Shown one piece after another: positions 1-11,134 of a stretch of 64,000 nt of DNA. Made by a program: the position numbers and the translations under genes. This DNA comes from Triglochin maritima (Eukaryota > Streptophyta > Magnoliopsida > Alismatales > Juncaginaceae). The first letter of the stretch is position 1, and every line of letters begins with the position of its first letter. The notes under the pieces are model-generated. The model did no database searches, was not told the origin of the DNA, and saw only the letters and a program-made list of their open reading frames with translations. The stretch covers positions 2,554,501-2,618,500 of the forward strand of contig OY821779.1 in assembly GCA_963682175.1 (NCBI GenBank). Direction: 5' to 3'.

Positions 1-3000
1 CCTCATCAATGAACTCAAGGATGGATGCACTGGACAATGACATTAAATTTGTTTCACAATATGGGTCCCTTGCGAAAAGAATGGCAATACTACGCAGAAA
101 CCATTCATGTACCTCGTGGATACACCTCCAATCTGTGCACCTCCCTAAACAGAAAGAAGAACCAAAATTAAGAAGGTAATAAGAATATGAAGCATCAGTA
201 TTATGAAACTCTGCAAGTAAAAACTCACATAATCTGGAGAGCAGCTTTAATAAAAGACGTCTCCTGTGACATTCCCATTTCTGAAGGATAACATCGTGCA
301 CTGATCCTATTACTACTACTCTAATAAGGAAGCATGTCCAACAGTTATTGCCAGAGAAACTGTCCTTCTCAAAGAGATTATCTGAAGTCCCTTTACAGGA
401 CAAACTTTTATGCAAGCATGCACTCTTTGATGAAGTTTTACCCCTCCTCTTACATGCCTTGGCCATGTTTGGCCCTTTGAGTTTAGTATTGGATTGAGAT
501 ATTACTGTAACATTTGATTGTCTTGGTCCAACGTGAGAGTCGTCAGGACAAAAATTAGACCTCGAGCATCTGCTGCACAAAACCTTGGCCGAGAAAATGT
601 TGCCATTTTGAGCTACATCATCAACTTCCAATTGCTTTGAGATGATTATGGAGCACTCCAAGTTAAGATCAGTCAATTTATTAAAAGATGAGTTGTACAA
701 ATCTAAGGCACTGGGTATGTTTCCCATAGAGGGGGTGTGCAAAGCACTTTCTGACAAGCTCCTATATAGATCTCCAATCTGCATATCAATCTCCACAGCT
801 AGAGTCAACTTGCAAAACTTGCATAATATAGTCTCATCACTCTCTAGTAGGACATTTTTAGCACCATGAAGTTCCTTTTCAGCTAACTCATGGAGTCGTT
901 TTCTACAGTATACTTGTCCTGAAAATGTTTAAAAGCATGTAGTATCAGTCAGCTTCTTGTATTCTATTTTACAATGACTTATGACTAGGGCTGTCAATTT
1001 TACACAAAACACGATTACACGAACTTAGCGGATATGAATTAAGAATTTGAACACGATTAATAAATGAGTTAGATATGGCAACACGATTATTAAATGAGTT
1101 GGATATGGATTTCTGCTGCAAAAACGATTAACGCGATTAAGACATGATAAAACACGATAAGTAATCAGGTGATTAAGTAGTTAGTCAGTTAATATTGTAT
1201 TAAGTAGTTTATGTTTACTAATGTATTATGTAGTTAGTTACTACTATTTCATTTGCATGTGGTTTCTATTAATGTTATAGTGATTTTCTAGTACTTTTAG
1301 TGGTTGATATTTGTTTGGTACAACATTTGTCTTTAACAAGAAATAATTGTGTGTTAATAATCGTGTATAAACGGGCATAAACGGGTTGAATATGACAACA
1401 CGATTATAACCGGGTTGGATACGGCAGAAGTCTAGCAACACGATTATTAAATGGGTCGGATACGGCACAACACGTAGAGCTTATATATACGACTTGACAC
1501 GACAAAATTAACACATGACACGACATGATTGACAGTCCTACCTATGACTGGAGACATGAGATCCATTAAAATTACCCAACAGAGAAGAGAACATAGCTTC
1601 ACAAAGCTTTAAATTCTGTAATGTGGATACAGTCTTCCCTGTCCGGAAATGGCGTTCAGCTTCAAGCCCGTCTCCCAATGTTTCATGGATCACCCCAACC
1701 TGAAAGCAACATCATGATGATGATTGACATGAAATATTTACACCGTGTACTTAGGAAGTAGAGAATTGGCAGAAAAGCAATATGAACCTGCAATAAGCTT
1801 TCAAGGTAACACCTTATAACATTCCATGGGTTAATGATAGAGCCTTCTAGGTCTTGTGATGTACCAGAATTAGGCCAGATTTCTGTAATTGCATGTGCAG
1901 CTACTTCAAGATGAGCATGACTAGAATTATCCTGAGATGCTTGACAAGGTTTGTTGCCTAGGGCAGGATGCTCCTTCGATGAATAAACGAACTTTCTTTG
2001 CAACAATTTTTTACGCAACTTAAAAGCCTCACGAGCATATCTAAGAGCCTTGTAGAAAAGGGTAACCCTTAGACAATGTAAAAGTGCACAACAAATTAAA
2101 AAAACTCTTTTTTTATCAAGGATATTAGTGTAAATTGGAAGCAATGAGGAAAAAGAGTGAGCGTCCTACAACATAAACACAATTCACGAATCTGAAATTG
2201 GCTAATGTTGATGTTCATAGAGGATGTTATGCTTTTTATTACTTGATCATTCCCCTCATATTGAGTGTATATACATTACAAAGGAACCCTGTCTTATTTT
2301 GGAGCTATGAACTTCCGATTTGCATGTTGTACCAAGTTAGGGGATCAAGTTATTGTTCATATATGCATAAAGAGAGCTAAAACAAACTCAACTCTAGACT
2401 AAATGAAATTAAACTAAATCAAATTCAAATATCTCATTTCTTGAAGGTTTCAAAACAGCATATGCGGTCATGTGCAAAATTGTGCCCAGGACCGCATATG
2501 CGGTTGTGCGGTCGCATAAGCGGTCGCACAACAGCAAAATTTATTTATTTATTTTTGAAAAAAATCGAAAAAATAATAAAATAATAATCAAAATTAAAAT
2601 CAGACAGAAAGCTGTCTCCCACCCCACCTTTCTTCTTCCTTCTTCGTCTTCAACCTCTCGCATCTTCTTTTTTTCTTTTTTTTCTCTCAAAGCCCTCCCA
2701 ATCACCACCCCACCTCACCCCACCTTCACCATGCCCTGTGCGACCGCATATGCGGCCGCACAGTGGCTGCACAGATCGCACACTGTTGGGTGCGACTGTG
2801 CGGTGGTCGCATATGCGACCCCAACTCGCTTTGTGCGACCGCATAATCGATTATACGGCCGCACTTTAAAACAATGGTGATGTGCTTTCACAAATAATGG
2901 CCTCAAAAAGGAGCTTAACACAAGTATTCAACTACCTCAAAAAATTGTCCTTCTGATGACAATCTTTCTGCTATATCATGGTACAGATAAGCTGCAGCAA

Positions 3001-6000
3001 ACGCTGAATAATTGGTCACAGGAACCTATTAAAGCAAGTAAGCAACAGGTAAAAGAACCTATCAGAACCAAATGAGAGAAAAGAACAGCTTGAACATGAC
3101 ACCGGGACTTACTTCTGTGATTAGAGAACATGCAATAACCACTACCTCGTCAATACTGACACTAAAAGGAAATGGTCTCTGAGAGCTGTAAGCTTTCAAT
3201 TGAGGAATAATGGAATCAGAAAGTGAAAACTTCTGCAGGAAACCCAACACAGCAGAAGGCATATCCTTTAGACAACTCAGCCAGATATCAAATGAATTGG
3301 CATGGATGTCAAAATGCTGTGCTGTGCTTTTAATGAAATCTGGATCAATTGGTAACGGACAAAAGACATGGCTAAGCCTTCTATCTCTCCATAGCATACC
3401 AATGCATTTTTCTACAGGGACATTTTTCAGTTTGCAGAATAAGATGATGAGCTTATGGATTTCGGTCTGCAAACCCAAGAAACCCTGCAATGATGTTTAT
3501 AGCACAGTCAGCTAGCAACAGAAACACCAAATTAGAATCTGACAAAAGCTTAATATTAGCCTTATGCAAGAATATTGATGGCAGCTGGATAACTGCAAGG
3601 GTGTGAAACAAACATAATGCACGCATATATATCATTGTAAATTAAACCTCCTAATCATGATGATACCTTCAGAGACATCAAGTCAGCAATAGTACACAAC
3701 AATAGAGCGGTGTTCCCACTGATCATTTCAAATTGATCATCCACAAGGCTGGTAAAATCAAGTTTAGACCACAAATCTAATGCTGAATGAATATCATGCA
3801 GGATGATCTGCATCATAAGAAATACATTTCTTAAGGGATATTATGGGGCAAAAGATATCATTTCATTGACAACATAAGTTGCAAGACAAAACCTGAGCAT
3901 CTTGGTTGATTTCCTGAACACATTGAGCATGCAAACAATATGTAACAGCCAACTGGTGGTCCAAAAGGTTGGTTACAGAAGACTTATCTGATATGCCTTT
4001 CTGTTAGAAATACTATGATTAACAACATTTTCTCCATGATGACAAAAAGAGATAGAAAGAAGGCTAAAAACTCACAAGCAAGGAAATAGCCTCAGATAGG
4101 CTGCGGCTGCAGCTATTTAATCCATCAATGCCGACCTCTCTAAGAGCTTTGCCCTTTATGACAAGTATCTTTGCTCTTTGTGGAATGTATTCCTTTGTAG
4201 TATATAGGTTCACTAGAAGAACATCGGCTATTCGGAGTTGCATGCCCCGGCACAATTTTGAATTTCTTGCAGATAATTCCTCATAAGCTAAAAGCTCCTG
4301 CAATTGTTAATATTAAGAAAATATCATAATATATTTAGTTTTATCAAGACAAAACACGGAGAGAACTGCAACTTCTATAATGAAGAAGATGAGTTCGCAA
4401 TACCTGCTCCAGTATGATGGCCATGGCCTTCTCTGAAATCGTAGTGTCGTGAGTCAACAATGAAGAGTATATAAGTGGCACATCTTCAACAGAACTGACA
4501 TCTTTGAAATCCTTGAAGATTTTCTGAAAATCCATAATTATATAATTGATTAAAGAATGCAATGACTTATGTCACATAGAAACAAGTCATTAACAGTATA
4601 ACATCACACACCTTAACCCACGGCTTGATCAATTTCACAGGGCCAGTCAATGACTTAACAGTATCATAAGCAGCGGCCCAGTTGATGAGATAATTCACAA
4701 CAAGGTTGTGCATATTAGTACTGTCACACTGACGAAGAGTATCCAAAGCCATAGCACTTCTTGAAATTGTGTCAGCAACAGCATTTTTAATTGTATCTTC
4801 AGATACCCTAGCACAGCAAACTTGCTTGACATGGGTCCATGCTGCAGTACAACTCAAACCCAAAACAACCGAAGCCTGCAATAAAAAAAACATAATACAA
4901 ATCAAGAATCAGCTGACAAAATATGAAGACCAGATGTATAGGCTAACAAGTGTAAGGAACTTGGATGAGAATTAATCAAACGTCCAAGGAGACCACAAGT
5001 TTTCAAACTTTAGCAAAGAGTTTAAAAGTCTAATGAAGAAACAAAAAGGTAAATATTTTAAAAGACAGAAGCTTTGTCAAACAATTACATGGGTGTCCGA
5101 ATGAGGACAGATGGGGGTACTTTTGTAAACAAAATCTGAGGTAGCAAACAATGTAAAGACACAATAATTAAACAATGTGAAAAGGATTAAATAAGTGGGA
5201 GCCTTGCCAAGAAATTGCATGTGAGCATGCAGAAGCACTACCTCAACCGGCATTGGCAAATACATCAACATCAACATAACCCCAATGCCTCAGAAGAGGC
5301 TCCCGCCTAAGCGAGGTAAGAGGGTCGTCGGATGTACGCAGCCCTACCACTGTAAAACAGTGAGGTTGTTTCCAATTGACCCAAATGATGCAAATGCAAC
5401 TGACCATCTGCGATTCCACAATAAAAGAAATGCAGATCGTTTAAATAGCCCTTTGATATAGTCCATGATGCTCTAAATGTCAAAAAATAACTTAATCTTT
5501 GACTCAGTGGAAATGTGTCAAAGATTACCCACCAGCATTGGCAAATAAATAGAATAAATACGATCACCCATGAGAGATGTTCATTAGCTTAAAATGGGAA
5601 TAATGCAACCATCAAGGAATAACCACCTGCTTCGAATTGTACAGAAATGCTCCAATATTATAGAGTGATGACACTAGAAACTTGAGTTCATTGGGCTCAA
5701 TCCACTCACTGGCAACTATCTTACTTATTATTTTTATGATGTCCTGAATTGAACAAGGAAAATGTTACAACAGCTGAAGCTACCAAAAATTTAAATAAGC
5801 AGAGAAAGAGATTCTTAATATGGCAACTGTAGCCAAATACGAACAAGTAAAACCTGTTGTTTTCTACTAGTACAGAGCGACAGTCTGAACACTGTGACTG
5901 CAGAATGAAGCAATGGTGCACGGCTTTCATTCAGGCGATCTCTTTCTTCTTCGGATGTTGTTATGCATCTGCAAAGTAGATAACAATCAGCTATGAAAGG

Positions 6001-8457
6001 TTTTAGTCGTCTTTTGGCTACACGTCCAAAACTAGCTTAGTTTCCAAAATAACAGTGATAGGAGTAACAATCTGAAGATGTGAAATACGAATAGCAAACA
6101 ACCTTTGAAAGGCTGGGCATACCTGTCAACCATGAAATACAAATCACAAAATTGATGAAGTGCATCCTGAATATAAGCTATATTTGGAGATTCAATAGTA
6201 TTTCCTTAACAAAGCAATTGTTTCCAGTCAGTGTTTACGTAGTCTACAAAGGAATTGCATGCAACACGTAGAGCAGTAAGGTAGGAAAATATAGAAAGCT
6301 TTCCATGTTTTTCTTTGCAATCAGTGTTGTATTTAGACTCCTGATCTGTGGACAAATTTTTCGAATCATCAATTCCCAAGTGTGAACACAGTGCAGCTTC
6401 ATCTGGAAACTGCAGCTCGCAACTGGGAGTCTTACTACTAACTGAGATATACAATCCAGCAGCACAAAGATGAAGTATGGAAGCAATCGCAGGTAAAACC
6501 TGAAACGGAACTGTTTGGTTACATATGACTTCAGCATTTGCACCGTGCATGTAAAATATGCACAAAAGCTGAAAACTTTTAAACAGCTACTTGAATTTAC
6601 ATACCAAAGCCAAACCACAACCACCTTCGGACAGGAGCTTGAAAGCGGATCTACATGCATCCACATTTGCATAACATTCCTCAGTGCAGTAGCAAATAAA
6701 TTCAATGAGACTGTTAACACAGTGTGCCATATCCTGCTGAGCTTAACAACCAAGTGATTACTTAACGGAAAGAAAACAACGTATGAATAAAATGTTTTTA
6801 TCGGTAACAAATGCAAGGTTTTCAGAACCGAACCGGACGTCGAACCGGCAACGTCAAAGGTTCAGAGGTTCAACCGGGGTCGGACCGGAATCGAACCGGT
6901 TGAACCGGTGTTGTCAGCATAACGTCATAAATATATATTATAAATATAATAGTCATAATTAATTAATTATTAAGCAAAAAATTATACAAAAAACAAAAAA
7001 CAGGGTTTTTTCCCTGAACCGGTGGTTCAACCACCGTTCAACCTGGTTGAACCGCCGATTCAGCCCGGTTCAACCCGGTTCTAGGCAAAAACGGTTTTAG
7101 GAGGTGAACCGGACCGGACAGGCCTCCGGTTCACGGTTCAACCGGTTGAACAGGCCGGGCCGGTCCGATTTTCAGAACAGTGAACAAATGAATAAATATT
7201 ATAGATTAGATAACTATAAAATAAAACAAAGAAACACCTGATTCATTTCATCATTAAAATATATCAAAGAAACACAGCATACAGCATTTGTGATTAATTG
7301 ATTTATGCCAGGAGATAAGGAGATAGGAACCTTGCACTTGCATTGGAGGAGACCTGAGATAAATTTGAGAAAGCCAAGTAAGATTAGGTGCCTATCCTGC
7401 CATTTCAAGTCAAACTCATGGTATATTCTTCGTGCAATCTGCAGTTTCGACATCACATGCTCAGTCGTGCAATCAATGTATCCCCTATAGTGTAGAACTC
7501 CCGGTGGGAGGTATTAGTATAAGGCCAGTACCTTCGGCGACTGATCCATCAAAGATGTTTCTGCCCATTCCTGCAGCGGCATTGTGCAGAACCGTTGCAG
7601 AAGGTCGCTATCAAAATAAATAGCATTGCCAGCTAGAAATAGTGAACACTTATACAGATCATTGACCACCATCCTTTTGTACTTATTATGTTGCCTCTCA
7701 TCTAGGACTCTGGTGAAATAACTAGCCAAATCAGACATAACAAATAAGAAGAATACCAACAACCAACATGTTTATACAAACGTAACTAGATGATCAAACT
7801 GCAACAAAATGGCATACTTAAACCACGGATGAACATCTTCGACAAGAGCAATGGTTCGTTCATATGCCATTCACACTCAACCGGTACAACAGGAAGAAAA
7901 CTACTGCACTTCCTCCCACCTTTCCCCACTCTTCTCGCCACAGGAGCATCACAATTAACCACCGAAACCAGACTCTTTAGCAGAGCCAAAACCTCGGATT
8001 CCGCCTCTGAATACTTCCCGAACTGCTCCAAACAAGCGACGAACCGGAACCTCTGCAAGTGCGTCCAGTAGGGTTTTCCCACCAAACACGGCACAAGACA
8101 CGTCAAACAGTCCAAAGCAAGCCTATACACACCAAAAATCTCCGGAACGCCGTCATTATCGTCCCGGCCTCCGTCTTCTCTTTCTTTGGCGCGATCCCTG
8201 AGGACGGAAGTGAGGAGTTTGAGGAGTTGCGAGATGAAGGGGAAGAACTCCTTAGCGAGCGCCCGCGTGTTGGCGCCATCTCCTCCGGCCTTCTTCTTCC
8301 TCGTCGGCTTCCGCCTAGGGTTGGGGTTGTGGGAGTCGAGCACGACGTGGTCGGCGAAGGGGAGGAGAAAGGCGGAGACGTCGCGGTAGAGGTTGGTTAG
8401 GGTTTGGGGTTTCTCGAGGCGGGCGAGGATGGAGGCGGAGGAGGGAGGTGTGGTCAT
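1..8457 (-). CDS. ESP1: Separase (caspase-like cohesin protease), 5' two thirds, 3' end outside the window
   Basis: Separase cleaves the kleisin subunit of cohesin and so releases sister chromatids at anaphase. Eighteen exons can be read on the minus strand: 8457-7818, 7709-7532, 7459-7331, 6733-6605, 6499-6123, 5968-5854, 5743-5627, 4876-4613, 4523-4404, 4297-4076, 4000-3893, 3807-3667, 3484-3113, 3025-2936, 2048-1788, 1699-1576, 918-229 and 144 to the edge. The translated exons resemble the plant separase alpha-helical/TPR-like region, for example DVHPWFKVLDE, IQDALHQFCDLYFMVDR, EQELLAYEELSAR, RCYLESLLQVGVIHET and LHELAEKELHGAKN. The protease domain lies beyond base 1. The ATG at 8457 was chosen because it opens the conserved N-terminal exon. 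Two oddities: the ATG frame of exon 1 does not join exon 2, and exon 5 has an in-frame TAA at 6208-6206. The other junctions I checked keep phase. Family assignment is from memory of plant separases. Confidence 0.8.
986..1540. mobile_element. hAT-type MITE in separase intron 16
   Basis: The ends are imperfect inverted repeats: TAGGGCTGTCAAT on the left, and the right end reads TAGGACTGTCAAT on the other strand. The flanks CTTATGAC (978-985) and CCTATGAC (1541-1548) match at 7 of 8 bases, the 8-bp target duplication expected of hAT elements. The interior is made of short ACACGATTA-like repeats and has no coding capacity. It fills most of the 657-base intron. Confidence 0.75.
2457..2868. repeat. 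CG-rich palindromic repeat element in separase intron 14
   Basis: Both ends of this stretch are built from copies of GCGACCGCATATGCGG and its variants, in both orientations, around a pyrimidine-rich middle (about 2620-2740). The CG-rich content contrasts sharply with the AT-rich intron around it. Flanking CAAAACA and TAAAACA may be a short target duplication, but this is weak. It is probably a non-autonomous transposon of unknown family. Confidence 0.45.
5263..5534 (-). mobile_element. SINE, copy 1, in separase intron 7
   Basis: The element reads on the minus strand and ends in a short TTGATG-repeat tail after a GCTTAGGCGGGAGCCTC hairpin. This 3' architecture is typical of widespread plant SINEs. 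It is bounded by an exact 13-bp duplication, GCATTGGCAAATA, at 5250-5262 and 5535-5547. About 240 bp align with the second copy at 40698-41747, with few mismatches. I could not identify pol III A and B boxes with confidence. Confidence 0.8.
6814..7182. mobile_element. hAT-type MITE rich in AACCGG repeats, separase intron 3
   Basis: Bounded by an exact 8-bp duplication AACAAATG at 6806-6813 and 7183-7190. The termini start with CA and form an imperfect inverted repeat (CAAGGTTTTCAGAACCG against CACTGTTCTGAAAATCG). The interior is dominated by GAACCGG and CCGGTTCAACC repeats on both strands. No ORF is present. Eight-base duplications and CA ends suggest the hAT superfamily. Confidence 0.7.
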
Positions 8458-11134
8458 GGTGGCGACGGCGATGGAATGAGAATGGGCGCGGAGCGAGTGT
8501 TGGTTTTGGAGTGTGTGGTGTTTTGGATTTTGAGGTCGGAGTGGGAGGGAAAAGGGGATTTGGGGAAGTTTGAGTTTGGGCTTCTGTTTTGACTTTTTCA
8601 ATCGTGGGCCGTGGATCCATCGTGGGCTTTTCTCGGCCCGTCGCTTTGTGAGTCCGTTTGGAACTTTGGATTCTCTTAAGACACAACACACGGAAAAAAA
8701 ATTTGTGGTTATTAGATTACTTTATAATAATTTTACATAAAATAATACGAGTAAATACGAAAAATACACAAGTACACGGAAAAATACAGAATTTACACGA
8801 AATGGACACGTTTAGCATATTTTGTAAGTCTAATCCGTTAATTTTCACTTGAAAATAGTTATTTAATACATTTTATGATATGAAAACATCAATATATCAT
8901 AGTATTTAATTATAAAATATGTTAACAATGTGTATATCTTTCAAAAATGGTAAATATTGCATGCACGGAAGTACACGATGCGAGACATGCACGACACAAT
9001 TGATATGTCCCGGCAAGTAATTTTTACATAACTAATTTACCGCCAAAAACTAAATCCAAACAATTTTTTCTTCTTGCGATGGTCGATCAACAGTGTATCG
9101 TACGTTGGGGCTATATTCTGGTCCAAACCAGAGTTGAAGTGTTGGGCTATATTTTCACTTCTATCCCACACTCCCATCACAAAACAGTGGGTATTTTTTT
9201 CATTTCATCCAAATGAATGGGGTAAAATGGGTACGTGCATGGGTTGTTTGAGTTTTGTTGTATTTGTACTTGCCACATACCCATTTGTTATATGTGCATG
9301 AGGTAGGTATATTGTGTATTATATGACATTCATGTTTCTCATCAACATTTAGCAATTTCCAGTGGACCAACTCGTCTAAATTGAAGTCTAAGACATACAA
9401 CACATGGATCACATCAATTATGCATAAAGGAAAAACAAATCAATTGATAATCGCAATATACATGTACAATAACAAACCTGACGACGAGTCTAAAATCATC
9501 ACAATTTTTTTGAAACATATGCAAACCAACAATTAAATATTACATATTATTGTCATGTATTCTCATATTATGTCAAGGTTGAAGGTACAAATGCAATAAT
9601 TTTTTAATACATATTGATACAACTAATAAATTATATGGGTAAATAAGCATGGGGAGAGTGTAGGGGTGTAAACGAGTCGAATCGAGCAAATTTTTCGAGT
9701 TATATGTATTATCTTATGTTATTACTAAATACAAAAAAAAATTATAAATAGAACAATAAAAAAATCGAACGAGCTATTGAGTCGAACCAAGTTGGAAGAT
9801 TTTTTTGATTATCATCAAAAATCTTCATTTTTTAAGTTAATCCAGAGTCGATTATTTTTCGAGTCGAACTCGAATCGATTTATCGAACTGAACCAAAGTC
9901 GACAGCCCTAGTAGAGTGCCACCGGTTAAACTATGAAGCACTAATATGCCCCCATCCCATTTATTAACTGTGTAAGGCAAGTATAGAAAACAAGTATAAT
10001 TTTTTAAATAATGATTATAAAAATCACACTCATATTAACACCCACGAGTAAAATAGGAGGATAAATGGTTAATACCAATCCTTTTTACGACCCTAACGGG
10101 ATCCAAACAATTTTCATGTTGATTAATATGCTAAAGACCATAATCTTACCCGACTTGAGTCCAATCGGATGATACAAATTTACTTTCGAACACCAAATTC
10201 ACGTATCCCGTGTGTCTGTCGACGTCAAACACTATTTTGATATGTGAGCACCTATGTAGATGCAGACTTGACAAAGACTACATCGTATCCAAAGGATGCA
10301 GACTTGTTTACGTAGACTGCACATGAGCATCCAGAATAGTCAATTTTAATCTCTCATTCTCAAGAAATTTAATATATTATTACTTGTATATTTATACTAT
10401 CTTGTTCTCTCTTGTTTATTATTTCATGTCACGAATAATTCAAAATTTTATGCTTACATATATAAAATTCATAATTAATATATAATACTAATAATATTTA
10501 ATAATTAAATCACAAATCACGTACAAAACACCGCTTGAGGGCATCCAATCCGTATCCCACGTTTTTGAGCGTTGTTCACAACGCACAACTAGAACCTCTG
10601 GTTTCCTCCAAAGCGGTGGCATCCGTTCAAAATCCCCCTCCCATCCCCTCTGTTTTTTTGTCTCTTCCTCCAAAACCACGAACCCCTGCGCCTCTCACTT
10701 CGTGCTCGAGTCCCACGCTGCTCCGACCCGGAAATCGACTTTCGGTAACTTTTTCGCCACTTTCGAACTTTGGATTGGGCGAACACACCCTCCATTGCGC
10801 TCTTTCTGTCTGATTCCGGCGTTTTAGCGGATTTGGAACCGAGATTGGGTTTTCTGGCGTGGGAACCCCTGTCTCTCCACCCCGGCCTTCCCCTCGACGT
10901 CGAACTCTCCGGCTGGCGTCCCTTCTACTCCGGTCGACGTCCGGTCCGGGTTTCTGATCCTCTTTTTGAGACATCTATGGTTTTGATACACACAAAGTTT
11001 TCAAATTTCGTTGTGTGATAGTAACCATCTATTAACGTGTTGTGAATATCTTCAAATTGGTCGGAGGAATACATGCATAGATAATGAGTCGCCCCACCTG
11101 AGGCTTGCGTCTACATCTTTGTCTATCCTGTAAA
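8458..11134. other. Intergenic region between the divergent separase and formin genes
   Basis: Holds the separase promoter and 5' UTR (just above 8457), AT-rich sequence with one MITE (9661-9910), and the formin promoter and 5' UTR (from about 10530). A change to GC-rich sequence at about 10540-10970 suggests a non-coding first exon, followed by a possible UTR intron before the formin ATG. The short ORFs here show no recognisable protein. Confidence 0.5.
9661..9910. mobile_element. hAT-type MITE, 250 bp
   Basis: Ends are TAGGGGTGTAAAC on the left, and TAGGGCTGTCGAC on the right when read on the opposite strand. Flanks GGAGAGTG (9653-9660) and GTAGAGTG (9911-9918) match at 7 of 8 bases, as for an 8-bp duplication. 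The interior has repeats of GAGTCGAA/TTCGAGTC type. It is related in plan to the elements at 986-1540 and 40755-41549. Confidence 0.7.

Noticed and set aside
8059..8592. Plus-strand ORFs opposite separase exon 1
   Set aside because: Shadows of the GC-rich minus-strand exon, with no recognisable domains.
8690..9015. Possible further hAT-type MITE with ACACGGAAA and ACACGA repeats
   Set aside because: The repeats resemble those in the other MITEs, but no inverted ends or flanking duplication could be matched.
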